This document shows, one piece after another, positions 24,708 through 31,510 of a DNA stretch of 35,059 nucleotides (positions are counted from its first letter, which is position 1; every line of letters starts with the position of its first letter). Made by a program: the position numbers and the translations under genes. The stretch lies in the NCBI GenBank assembly GCA_007123775.1, contig SLGK01000329.1:1-35059 (forward strand). The letters run 5' to 3'. Source of the DNA: Anaerolineae bacterium (GTDB lineage Bacteria; Chloroflexota; Anaerolineae; Promineifilales; Promineifilaceae). The notes beneath the pieces were generated by a model that saw nothing but the letters and a program-made list of their open reading frames with translations, did no database searches and was not told the DNA's origin.

Positions 24708-25712
24708 ATGCCCGCTACATTACCTTATACGGAAGAAGCTTTTGGCATTCTGACAGATGATGACCTGTACCTGGACTGCGTCCTGGTCAAACCGGCCAAC
24801 CTGTCTGACGACGCCCTGCGCCTGTTGCGCGTCTGGGTGCCTAAATACCCGCTGACCAAAGCCAGCACCATCACCTGTGCCCGCCAGGAGGTCCGTTCCT
24901 ATGGCGCCGACGGCAAAATAGCCCACCTGGTTTTTGATCTGCGCGGCACGGGTGAAAGTGACGGCGTACCGGGCGACCAGAGCTTTGACCTGGACCTGAA
25001 AGCGGTTCGCGCCTGGGCTGAGGAGCGCTTTGGCCGTATCAACTTTGGCTTTTTTGGCTTTCCCCACTCGGAGAAGAGTCGCGTTTATATGTGGCCGCTG
25101 CGTCAGGGGCTTATGATGGAAAGTTATTACTATCACCCTGGCGGCACGGCCGTGCCGCCGCCCAGCCTCCTCTATCTTTCTAGCTACGGCAATTTCTCGC
25201 TGAGTGATGAGAGTCGCTGTCTGGCGCTGGCCAGAGCCGGTTACAGCACCTATGCCATTGACCCACTGCGCTATTTATTACATGCCAGTCAGGAACGGCC
25301 GTTGACCATTCAAGACCTGCGCGAAGATTTGCACACATTGGTGCAAATGCTGCCCAGTCCGCCGCTGATTGTAGCCCGCCCGCTGGCAGCCGGACTGGGT
25401 CTGCTGTGGGCGGCCGAAAACGAGGAAGTTGGTGGCGTATTGGCCATTGGCCGCGCCCAGTCCGGGCTGGCCGCCCGTCACGTCTTTAACAACCGGCGCG
25501 AGGACTTTAGCCTGAGCCGCTTTGTCAGCCAGATTAGCCCCCGCCCCGTGGCCTATGTCCATTACGAGGGGCATCCGCTGGGCGGCGACCCTCAGAAGCT
25601 GCAAGCGTTATATGATCAGAGTAAAGAGCCGCGTCAGTTAACGGCCGTTGCGTCCCTTAGCCCCAACTTTGTCCTGGACCAGGTTGCCTGGCTGGAAAAC
25701 AACAGGCAATAA
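24708..25712 (+). CDS. Alpha/beta-hydrolase-like protein lacking a visible nucleophile
   Basis: A 334-residue protein whose middle has DLRGTGESDG (about 78-87), a loop characteristic of alpha/beta-hydrolases. Where the nucleophile elbow G-x-S-x-G should follow, the sequence is FGFFGFPHSEKS, with Pro at the expected Ser position. A second candidate strand-turn later (LIVARPLAAGLGLLWA) also lacks Ser. A possible late acid/His region is PVAYVHYEGHPLGG. It may be a catalytically dead or non-hydrolytic member, or the fold may be divergent enough that I misplace the elbow. AAGGA precedes ATG 24708. It follows the lipoprotein gene by 66 bases with a hairpin between. Function unknown. Confidence 0.65.
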   Translation: MPATLPYTEEAFGILTDDDLYLDCVLVKPANLSDDALRLLRVWVPKYPLTKASTITCARQEVRSYGADGKIAHLVFDLRGTGESDGVPGDQSFDLDLKAVRAWAEERFGRINFGFFGFPHSEKSRVYMWPLRQGLMMESYYYHPGGTAVPPPSLLYLSSYGNFSLSDESRCLALARAGYSTYAIDPLRYLLHASQERPLTIQDLREDLHTLVQMLPSPPLIVARPLAAGLGLLWAAENEEVGGVLAIGRAQSGLAARHVFNNRREDFSLSRFVSQISPRPVAYVHYEGHPLGGDPQKLQALYDQSKEPRQLTAVASLSPNFVLDQVAWLENNRQ

Positions 25713-25790
25713 GCCTGGCTCGTCCTCTGTACAAACCATCTAACCAACCACCCCCCTTTTTGGGCAAATCATACCAATTTTGCGGATCGC

Positions 25791-25819
25791 TTGACTTGCC
25801 TGCCGGTGATTGCTATTAT
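25791..25819 (+). promoter_or_regulatory. Consensus sigma70-type promoter of the aro leader
   Basis: TTGACT (25791-25796), exactly 17 bases, TATTAT (25814-25819). Seven bases then lead to ATG 25827, placing the transcription start at or beside the leader-peptide start codon. Confidence 0.85.
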
Positions 25820-25826
25820 TTGCACC

Positions 25827-25919
25827 ATGCATACGCAATTGGGCTTTAGCTACTTCTATTTTTATGGAAACGAACCCCCGGTGCCGCCAGATCGGACGCA
25901 GGTGGTTGTTTCGCGCTAA
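25827..25919 (+). CDS. Phe/Tyr-rich leader peptide of the aroH-aroF unit
   Basis: Thirty codons plus TAA. The peptide begins MHTQLGFSYFYFYGNEPPVP; six of residues 7-13 are Phe or Tyr (F7, Y9, F10, Y11, F12, Y13). This is the composition expected for a ribosome-mediated attenuator sensing charged tRNA-Phe and tRNA-Tyr, as pheL does for pheA in Escherichia coli. It starts directly at the promoter (no untranslated leader or ribosome site), and its stop is 32 bases before an intrinsic terminator stem. The downstream genes encode chorismate mutase and DAHP synthase, steps whose end products are those same amino acids. The peptide itself is visible in sequence; the attenuation mechanism is inferred by analogy. 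Confidence 0.85.
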   Translation: MHTQLGFSYFYFYGNEPPVPPDRTQVVVSR

Positions 25920-25951
25920 CAGTAGCCCAAAACAACAAGACTGAACCCTTT

Positions 25952-25983
25952 AAGACGCGGCCCAAAAGGTCGCGTCTTTTTTT
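25952..25983 (+). terminator. Attenuator terminator upstream of aroH
   Basis: AAGACGCG (25952-25959) pairs perfectly with CGCGTCTT (25971-25978), followed by a run of seven T ending at 25983. Outer arms ACTGAAC (25940-25946) and GTTCAGT (25984-25990) can also pair, enclosing the whole. A possible preceding hairpin is GTTGTTT (about 25906-25912) with AAACAAC (25930-25936). I could not identify the antiterminator with confidence. Confidence 0.85.
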
Positions 25984-26000
25984 GTTCAGTGTTTCTGAGC

Positions 26001-26063
26001 GGTGCGAGGCACTGGCCGAAAGCTTCTGGTCATACAGGACGTATCTGGCCAGTGCCTTGCACC
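26001..26063 (+). promoter_or_regulatory. Long stem-loop between the attenuator and aroH
   Basis: GGTGCGAGGCACTGGCC (26001-26017) pairs with GGCCAGTGCCTTGCACC (26047-26063): 16 Watson-Crick pairs and one G-U wobble in RNA, with a 29-base loop that can itself fold (ATAC/GTAT). It ends about 30 bases before the aroH ribosome site. No T-run. Role unknown; it is not explained by the terminator model. Confidence 0.65.
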
Positions 26064-26107
26064 AAAGTAGCATTTCTTAATTCATTATTTCAAGGAGATC
26101 GGTTACA

Positions 26108-26632
26108 ATGAATCACAATGGACAGAGCAACGGCAATAATGGTAATGGCTTGATGAATGAGCATGGCAATGGGATAGGCAACGGCATAGGTCGCCTAAAA
26201 CCGATGATGTGTCGCGGGGTGCGTGGGGCCACTACCGTCCCCTTCAACGACGAAGACGCCATCCTGGCCGCCACCCGCGAATTGTTAGAGACGATTCTGG
26301 TAGCCAACGATATGACCCCCGACGAAATAGCCAGTATTTACTTCACCACCACCTCAGACCTCAACGCCTCATATCCTGCCCTGGCCGCCCGTCAGCTAGG
26401 CTGGTTTGACATGGCCTTGCTCTGTGGCCATGAGATGGAAGTGCCCGGCGGTTTGCCCCACGTGGTGCGCGTTTTGATCCATTGGAACACGACCAAAACG
26501 GCCAAAGAGATTGTCCACGTTTACCTGCGTGAGGCGAAAGATTTGCGGCCCGACCGGGATAGTCTGCCCCCCATTCGCCCTATTCAACTTGACAATTTGG
26601 AGGCGGCCTGCCGTATTTTGGCCAATGCGTAG
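26108..26632 (+). CDS. aroH: Chorismate mutase, AroH type
   Basis: Converts chorismate to prephenate, the branch step to phenylalanine and tyrosine. The AroH-fold core starts at about residue 33 ([14 protein letters not shown]) and contains [17 protein letters not shown] and [12 protein letters not shown], matching the Bacillus subtilis monofunctional trimeric enzyme; the conserved arginines of CRGVRG and VVRVL are present. Unusually, about 32 residues rich in Asn and Gly ([12 protein letters not shown] and similar) precede the core. ATG 26108 is supported by a strong AAGGAGAT at good spacing, so the extension is probably real, though ATGs at 26204 and 26207 would give the usual start. Cotranscribed with aroF, 26 bases downstream, under the Phe/Tyr attenuator. 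Confidence 0.95.
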   Translation: MNHNGQSNGNNGNGLMNEHGNGIGNGIGRLKPMMCRGVRGATTVPFNDEDAILAATRELLETILVANDMTPDEIASIYFTTTSDLNASYPALAARQLGWFDMALLCGHEMEVPGGLPHVVRVLIHWNTTKTAKEIVHVYLREAKDLRPDRDSLPPIRPIQLDNLEAACRILANA

Positions 26633-26658
26633 TTGCAACCCTGCTAAAGGATACCCAC

Positions 26659-27681
26659 ATGATGATCGTTATAATGAACCCACAGGCTACCATGCGTGAA
26701 AAATCGGCCGTTATCGCCTGGGCCGAAGACAACGGCTGTACCGTCCACCTGTCTGAAGGCAGCGAGCGGGCGGTAATTGGTGTAATTGGCAACGGCCGTC
26801 CCCTCCTCCGTGAGCAGGCCGAGATGATGGCCGGCGTGGAACGGGTTGTGCCCGTCCTCAAGCCATTCAAAATTGCCAGCCGCGAATTCCGGGCCGAAGA
26901 CAGTTCATTTCCGCTGGGCAACCATACCGTCGGTGGTGAAGAACTGATCATAATGGCCGGCCCCTGCTCCGTCGAAAGCCGCAGCCAGATTATCGAAACA
27001 GCCCACGCTGTCAAAGAAGCAGGCGCCCACGTCCTGCGCGGCGGCGCCTTTAAGCCCCGCTCCTCCCCCTACTCCTTCCAGGGCCTCGGCGAAGAGGGAC
27101 TGCAATACATGGCCGAAGCCCGCGAACAAACCGGCCTGCCCTTTGTCACCGAGGTCATGGAACCGGCCCTGGTCCCTCTCATTTGTGAATATGCCGACAT
27201 TTTGCAGATCGGCGCTCGCAACATGCAAAATTACGCCCTCCTGCACGCCGTGGGCAAATCGCAGCACCCCGTTTTGCTCAAACGGGGCATGAGCAGCACC
27301 ATTGAGGAATGGCTAATGTGCGCCGAGTACGTTCTCAGCCACGGCAACACGCGCGTCATGATGTGTGAGCGGGGTATTCGCACCTTTGAGACCTACACGC
27401 GCAACACCTTCGACATCAACGCTATTGCTGTGGCCAAGCATCTCTCCCACTTGCCGGTCATTGCCGACCCCAGCCACGCCACCGGCAAATGGGAATATGT
27501 GGCTGCGGCTTCTAAGGCAGCTATCGCCGCCGGCGCCGACGGCCTGATCATCGAGGTCCATCCTCGCCCCGAGGAGGCCATGTCTGACGGCCCCCAATCG
27601 CTAAAACCGGAAAAATTTGCTAAACTGGTACAGGAAATGAAGGCGATTGCGCTGGCTGTGGGGCGTAAGATTGAAGCATAG
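26659..27681 (+). CDS. aroF: 3-deoxy-7-phosphoheptulonate (DAHP) synthase with N-terminal regulatory domain
   Basis: First step of the shikimate pathway, condensing phosphoenolpyruvate with erythrose-4-phosphate. The 340 residues begin with a ferredoxin-like domain (about 1-70, [20 protein letters not shown]) as in the Thermotoga maritima enzyme, where it mediates feedback inhibition by Tyr/Phe. The type I-beta barrel follows: [58 protein letters not shown] and [18 protein letters not shown]. Metal ligands are expected at the Cys of AGPCS and the His of ADPSH. AAAGGAT precedes ATG 26659. Together with aroH it forms a two-gene unit, so expression (attenuation) and activity (ACT-like domain) would both respond to aromatic end products. 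The stop codon is inside a period-7 repeat. Confidence 0.96.
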   Translation: MMIVIMNPQATMREKSAVIAWAEDNGCTVHLSEGSERAVIGVIGNGRPLLREQAEMMAGVERVVPVLKPFKIASREFRAEDSSFPLGNHTVGGEELIIMAGPCSVESRSQIIETAHAVKEAGAHVLRGGAFKPRSSPYSFQGLGEEGLQYMAEAREQTGLPFVTEVMEPALVPLICEYADILQIGARNMQNYALLHAVGKSQHPVLLKRGMSSTIEEWLMCAEYVLSHGNTRVMMCERGIRTFETYTRNTFDINAIAVAKHLSHLPVIADPSHATGKWEYVAAASKAAIAAGADGLIIEVHPRPEEAMSDGPQSLKPEKFAKLVQEMKAIALAVGRKIEA

Positions 27682-27724
27682 TGCGTAGTGCGTAGTACGC
27701 CTTCCTACGCACTACGCACTACGA
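27678..27724. repeat. Period-7 quasi-palindrome at the end of aroF
   Basis: Left arm ATAGTGCGTAGTGCGTAGTA, words GTGCGTA, GTGCGTA; right arm ACGCACT, ACGCACT, ACG. The loop is CGCCTTCC. The aroF stop TAG (27679-27681) lies in the left arm. It sits 11 bases before the response regulator start. Confidence 0.88.
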
Positions 27725-27734
27725 AATAGCCGCA

Positions 27735-28442
27735 ATGGACAAACCCACTATCCTGGTTGTAGACGATGAACTGAGTATCCGTACTGTCGTGCGTAGTTAT
27801 CTGGAGAGTGAGGGGTATGAAGTGCTGGTGTGCGAAAACGGCCGTAATGCCCTTAACCTGATCAAACAGCACCACCCCACCCTGCTCATCCTCGACCTGA
27901 TGCTGCCCGAAATGGACGGGCTGGAAATTGCCGCTCAGTTACGCCAGAGCGATGATCCCGCCCTGCGCGACATCTACATTCTGATGCTGACCGCTCGCAG
28001 CGAAGAAACGGACCGTATCGCCGGCCTGCGCCTGGGGGCCGACGATTATCTGACCAAGCCGTTCAGCCCGCGTGAGCTGGTGGCCCGCGTCCAGGCCATT
28101 CTGCGCCGCAGCCGCCAGGCTCCCCGCGACAACCGGTTGCGCTTTACCCACCTGACGATTGACCCCGACAGCCACGAAGCCCGCAGCGGCGACACCCTGC
28201 TCGACCTGACCCCCACCGAGTTCAGCGTCCTGCTGGAACTGGCCCAACACGCCGGCCGCGTCCTCTCCCGTGAACAGCTGTTGGATCGCGTCTGGGGTAT
28301 CGACTACTACGGCACCGAGCGGGTGGTCGATGTCTACGTGGGCCAGGTCCGCCGCAAGCTGGAAGAAGCCACCGGCGAGCCAATCATTCAAACGGTCCGC
28401 GGCGTGGGCTATAAATTGGTTGACCCTGAAACGAAATTATGA
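27735..28442 (+). CDS. OmpR/PhoB-family response regulator
   Basis: A 235-residue two-domain regulator. The receiver (about 1-120) has the acidic pair Asp10-Asp11 (LVVDDE), phosphoacceptor Asp54 (LLILDLMLPEMDG) and Lys108 (DDYLTKPFSPREL). The winged-helix DNA-binding domain (about 138-232) has LTPTEFSVLLELAQHAGRVL, LLDRVWG, RVVDVYVGQVRRKL and IQTVRGVGYKL, all typical. Its stop overlaps the kinase start as ATGA, so the pair is translationally coupled. No ribosome site stronger than weak purines precedes ATG 27735. Target genes are unknown. Confidence 0.96.
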   Translation: MDKPTILVVDDELSIRTVVRSYLESEGYEVLVCENGRNALNLIKQHHPTLLILDLMLPEMDGLEIAAQLRQSDDPALRDIYILMLTARSEETDRIAGLRLGADDYLTKPFSPRELVARVQAILRRSRQAPRDNRLRFTHLTIDPDSHEARSGDTLLDLTPTEFSVLLELAQHAGRVLSREQLLDRVWGIDYYGTERVVDVYVGQVRRKLEEATGEPIIQTVRGVGYKLVDPETKL

Positions 28443-29632
28443 ATTTCTGGCGACAACTCCGCTGGCGCATCGTAGCCACTCACATGGCCGTCGTTTTAGT
28501 CGGCGTAACGGCCCTGACCCTGACGGTTGAGGTCATTATCTCGCGCATTGCCCCGGCCGACATTTTGCCCTCACTCTTCGTCCTGGCGGAAACCGGTTCA
28601 ACCGACGCCCTGGAACAAACCAAAGTGGAGCTGGTCGAAACCTTCCGCAACGCGGTCTGGCGGGCTTTGCTGGTGGCCGCCGGGGGCGCGTCTGTGATGG
28701 GGCTGGTGGCCAGTTTTGCGTTAGCCTGGGAGATTTTACGGCCGTTGCGCCAGATCGCCCACACCAGCCAGCGTTTAGCCAGCGGCCACTACCACGAGCG
28801 GGTCGAGGTCCCTTCCAGTGACGAGTTGGCCCAGGTGGCTACTAACTTCAACCAGATGGCCCAAACGCTGGAAGAAATTGAGCAGCAGCGGGTAGCCCTC
28901 ATCGGCAATGTGGCCCACGAATTACGCACTCCCCTGGCCGGACTGGGTGGCTACCTGGAGGGGGTCATGGATGGCGTGGTGGCCAATGAGCCGGAGACGT
29001 TTGCCCATATGTACCATGAAGTGCGCCGCATGAGGCGGCTGGTGGATGATCTGCAAATGCTTTCTCGCGTGGAGGCGGGGCAGATTAGTCTGAACGTGAG
29101 CCAGTTTGATCTGGTGCCGCTGCTGACCCGGCTGGTCAATCAACTGCAAGCTCAGGCCGAGGGGCAGACGGTGGTGCTGCTGGTAGACGGTAATCGGTAT
29201 TCAGTAGACAGTAGGCAGAAGGCAGAAGGCAGAAGGCAGATGATGGTAACGGCCGATCCGGACCGGGTGACGCAGGTGGTGCTAAATTTGGTGGGCAATG
29301 CGCTGCGGTATACGGATGAAAACGGCCGTATCACCATTGAAACGAGCCGGGCTGACGACAATTTCGTTTTTGTCTCCGTCAGCGACGATGGCCAGGGCAT
29401 TCCGGCCGAGGCGCTGCCCTACATTTTTGAACGCTTCTACCGCGTAGACCCCTCGCGTGCCCGCAGCAGCGGCGGCAGCGGCATTGGCCTGACCATCACC
29501 CGGCACCTCATCTGGGCCATGGGCGGCGACATCTGTGCCCACAGTGGTGGCCACAGTGGTGGCCACAGTAGTGGCCATAGCGACGGGCCGGGTCAGGGAA
29601 GTACATTTCGTTTTACCTTGCCGGGAGGATAG
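28439..29632 (+). CDS. Membrane sensor histidine kinase with repeat-derived insertions
   Basis: Partner of the response regulator. The 397 residues have TM1 (about 11-33), a short extracytoplasmic loop, TM2 (about 74-97), HAMP (98-150), HisKA with His160 (NVAHELRTPLAG) and HATPase_c with the N box NLVGNALRY (283-291), DDGQGIP (316-322) and GGSGIGLTI (345-353). Two parts look foreign to the fold. Residues 253-268 (RYSVDSRQKAEGRRQM) are encoded by a 7-base tandem repeat inside the catalytic domain before VTADPDRVTQVV. Residues 368-381 (HSGGHSGGHSSGHS) are a 12-base tandem repeat just before DGPGQGSTFRFTLP. Both fall at loops, so activity may survive. The sensed signal is unknown. Confidence 0.95.
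   Translation: MNFWRQLRWRIVATHMAVVLVGVTALTLTVEVIISRIAPADILPSLFVLAETGSTDALEQTKVELVETFRNAVWRALLVAAGGASVMGLVASFALAWEILRPLRQIAHTSQRLASGHYHERVEVPSSDELAQVATNFNQMAQTLEEIEQQRVALIGNVAHELRTPLAGLGGYLEGVMDGVVANEPETFAHMYHEVRRMRRLVDDLQMLSRVEAGQISLNVSQFDLVPLLTRLVNQLQAQAEGQTVVLLVDGNRYSVDSRQKAEGRRQMMVTADPDRVTQVVLNLVGNALRYTDENGRITIETSRADDNFVFVSVSDDGQGIPAEALPYIFERFYRVDPSRARSSGGSGIGLTITRHLIWAMGGDICAHSGGHSGGHSSGHSDGPGQGSTFRFTLPGG
29203..29240. repeat. Period-7 tandem repeat inside the histidine kinase gene
   Basis: AGTAGAC, AGTAGGC, AGAAGGC, AGAAGGC, AGAAGGC, AGAT: a single-arm tract with no inverted partner, in frame and read as VDSRQKAEGRRQ. Vocabulary close to the 23008 tract. Confidence 0.85.
29540..29583. 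repeat. 12-base tandem repeat encoding HSGG
   Basis: Units CACAGTGGTGGC, CACAGTGGTGGC, CACAGTAGTGGC, then a decayed CATAGCGAC. Coding repeat near the 3' end of the kinase gene. Confidence 0.9.
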
Positions 29633-29663
29633 GCACAAAATGAGTGCCGGCGGCACGTCAGAC

Positions 29664-30233
29664 TCAAGGCGCGGCGGCCGGTTCTAAAAACTGACCGGCC
29701 ACCCAGCCTTCAACCTGGTCCTCTGTCTCCACCTGCCACCAGAGAAAATCACTACCTTCCTCAGGACCACCGATCACCAGCAGATAACTGCCCTCATCGA
29801 CCAGCGTCACCTGTACGTTGCTGGTAGAAGGACCGCCCCGCACCACCAGGCCGGCCCCACCGGTATTCACGACAGTGGCATAAAAGCCAACCGTCACCTC
29901 CGGCGGCGCCACAGCGTTATCGGGGGTCGGGATGGGCGTAAAGGTAGGCAGGGGCGTGGGCAGCACAAAATCGGGCGTGACGGAGGGTGTAGGGCTGGGC
30001 TGGGCCGTCAGAATAATTAGCTCTGGCTCTGGTACGGCAGCCACTTCGAGCGGCGGCCGGGCCAGCAGGTTGATGACCATCACCGTAGCCAAACCAATGC
30101 CAATCAGGGTAACAACCAGACCAACGGCAAACCATTTCCAGGGGACCGGCTCCTGGGGTGGCATGGATGAGGTCCACTGCGTGGTATCTGCGTCGGAATC
30201 TTGGGGATGGGGGGGGCGTTTATATCGGGCCAT
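29664..30233 (-). CDS. Membrane-anchored SH3b-domain protein
   Basis: A 189-residue protein with a Pro-rich cytoplasmic N-terminus (about 1-30), one membrane helix (about 34-57, WFAVGLVVTLIGIGLATVMV), a Thr/Pro stalk (about 75-110, with PTPLPTFTPIPTP) and a C-terminal bacterial SH3 domain (about 118-185: ATVVNTGGAGLVVRGGPSTS, then DFLWWQVETEDQVEGWVAGQFLE). Bacterial SH3b domains usually bind cell-wall or protein ligands. The Thr/Pro stalk resembles that of the protein at 5933-6877. ATG 30233 has only weak purines upstream. It lies 20 bases after the phosphatase gene on the same strand and may be the last gene of that transcript. Confidence 0.85.
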   Translation of the reverse strand: MARYKRPPHPQDSDADTTQWTSSMPPQEPVPWKWFAVGLVVTLIGIGLATVMVINLLARPPLEVAAVPEPELIILTAQPSPTPSVTPDFVLPTPLPTFTPIPTPDNAVAPPEVTVGFYATVVNTGGAGLVVRGGPSTSNVQVTLVDEGSYLLVIGGPEEGSDFLWWQVETEDQVEGWVAGQFLEPAAAP

Positions 30234-30253
30234 AATCTCTACAAATGATAGCG

Positions 30254-31510
30254 TTACGTATCTTGAATTTTCGCTGCAACGACCAAAAGCGTCAGGTCGT
30301 CAAAAGGGGGTGCGCTTTGGCACCATTGTCTGACATCCTGTACAACGGCCGTAATTATCCCGGCCGCAGCAACAGCAATATTGGCTTGCAGCACCTCTTG
30401 CAGGCGCACTATACCATATGGTTCACCAGACGGATTGACTGCATCAGTCGCTCCGTCGCTAAACAAAAGCAGCCGGTCGCCTGGCTGCAACTGAAGCGTA
30501 TACTCATCCAGATGCAGGCCGGGCATCATGCCCAAAAAGCGGTTGCCGCCGGCGAGAGGTTGGACAGCATGATGGGGACGGGCCAACAACGGCCGTTCAT
30601 GCCCTGCCCGCACGTAAGTAAATTGACCGCTAGGCCGATGCAACACGCCGTAAACGGCCGTCACAAAAGTGTCATCCGTGGTAGCAATGTCCAGCATCGC
30701 TTCATGTACAGCCACCGTCACCGTTGCCGGAGACAGGGCATGGCGTGCCTCCTGCCGAAACAGCGTGCGCGTGACCGCCATGAACAAGGCCGAATGAAAC
30801 CCCTTGTCGGCTACGTCAGCAATCAAGATACCCACATGCTCGGCATCAATTTCCACGACGTCGTAAAAATCGCCGCCCACCTGCCGCGCCGGCGCCAGAT
30901 AAGCAGCAAACCCATAGTCAGGATAATCGGGCAGTCTGTCGGGAAGCAAACTGGCCTGTACGGCCGCCGCCAATTCTAATTCCTTCCGCAGTCGCTCCTT
31001 TTCCAAAAGCCGCTTCTGCGCCGCTGCCAACTCTCCATTGGCCCGCTCCAGCGCTTCATTCTTTTGCAGCATCTCTTCAATCGTTAGCCGGTCCAGGTTG
31101 CGCACGTTGTTCAGAATACTACGGGTCATGGTATAGGCCACACTAGAGTTTTCCTGCACCAGACGGTCAAATACGGCTTCTGTGACTTCCAGCACGGAAA
31201 CGGGCGTTAGTGCAATGCAAGATGCAATGCGCGGCGTATCGTCAATCAGGCCCATTTCCCCAAAATAGTCACCAACCTGTAGCGTACCTAGCAGCCGTTC
31301 CCGGCCATCAGGCAGCACCTGCTGCACGGCCACACGTCCATCGACCAGGATATAGAACGTGTGTTCAATCTCTCCCTGCTGACACAAGACGGTGCCGCTT
31401 GGATAGCTGCTGCGTTTAGCTACCTGGCGCAATGTGTCAATGGCCGGCTGGTCCAGGTGCCCACCGAACGTTTCATAAAGGATTGTCGTACAGCCAGTTG
31501 TTAGCGTCAT
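30254..31510 (-). CDS. SpoIIE-type PP2C phosphatase with cyclic-nucleotide-binding-like domain
   Basis: Start set at ATG 31510, which overlaps the polX stop as ATGA; a longer frame would run 23 residues into polX. The 418 residues contain a Crp/cNMP-binding-like beta-roll (about 10-130: GTVLCQQGEIEHTFYILVDG, GDYFGEMGLIDDTPR), a coiled-coil linker (about 150-190) and a SpoIIE/RsbU PP2C domain (about 190-415: PARQVGGDFYDVV, ADVADKG, LFSDGATDA, PPFDDLTLL) with the metal-binding aspartates. Such proteins dephosphorylate anti-sigma-factor antagonists in partner-switching pathways. No RsbW/RsbV-like gene is in the window, so the target is unknown. The ligand of the beta-roll is not predictable. Confidence 0.93.
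   Translation of the reverse strand: MTLTTGCTTILYETFGGHLDQPAIDTLRQVAKRSSYPSGTVLCQQGEIEHTFYILVDGRVAVQQVLPDGRERLLGTLQVGDYFGEMGLIDDTPRIASCIALTPVSVLEVTEAVFDRLVQENSSVAYTMTRSILNNVRNLDRLTIEEMLQKNEALERANGELAAAQKRLLEKERLRKELELAAAVQASLLPDRLPDYPDYGFAAYLAPARQVGGDFYDVVEIDAEHVGILIADVADKGFHSALFMAVTRTLFRQEARHALSPATVTVAVHEAMLDIATTDDTFVTAVYGVLHRPSGQFTYVRAGHERPLLARPHHAVQPLAGGNRFLGMMPGLHLDEYTLQLQPGDRLLLFSDGATDAVNPSGEPYGIVRLQEVLQANIAVAAAGIITAVVQDVRQWCQSAPPFDDLTLLVVAAKIQDT

Noticed and set aside
25791..26100. T-box riboswitch upstream of aroH
   Set aside because: No specifier-loop layout or T-box antiterminator sequence was found, whereas an aromatic-rich peptide frame directly at the promoter explains the region better.
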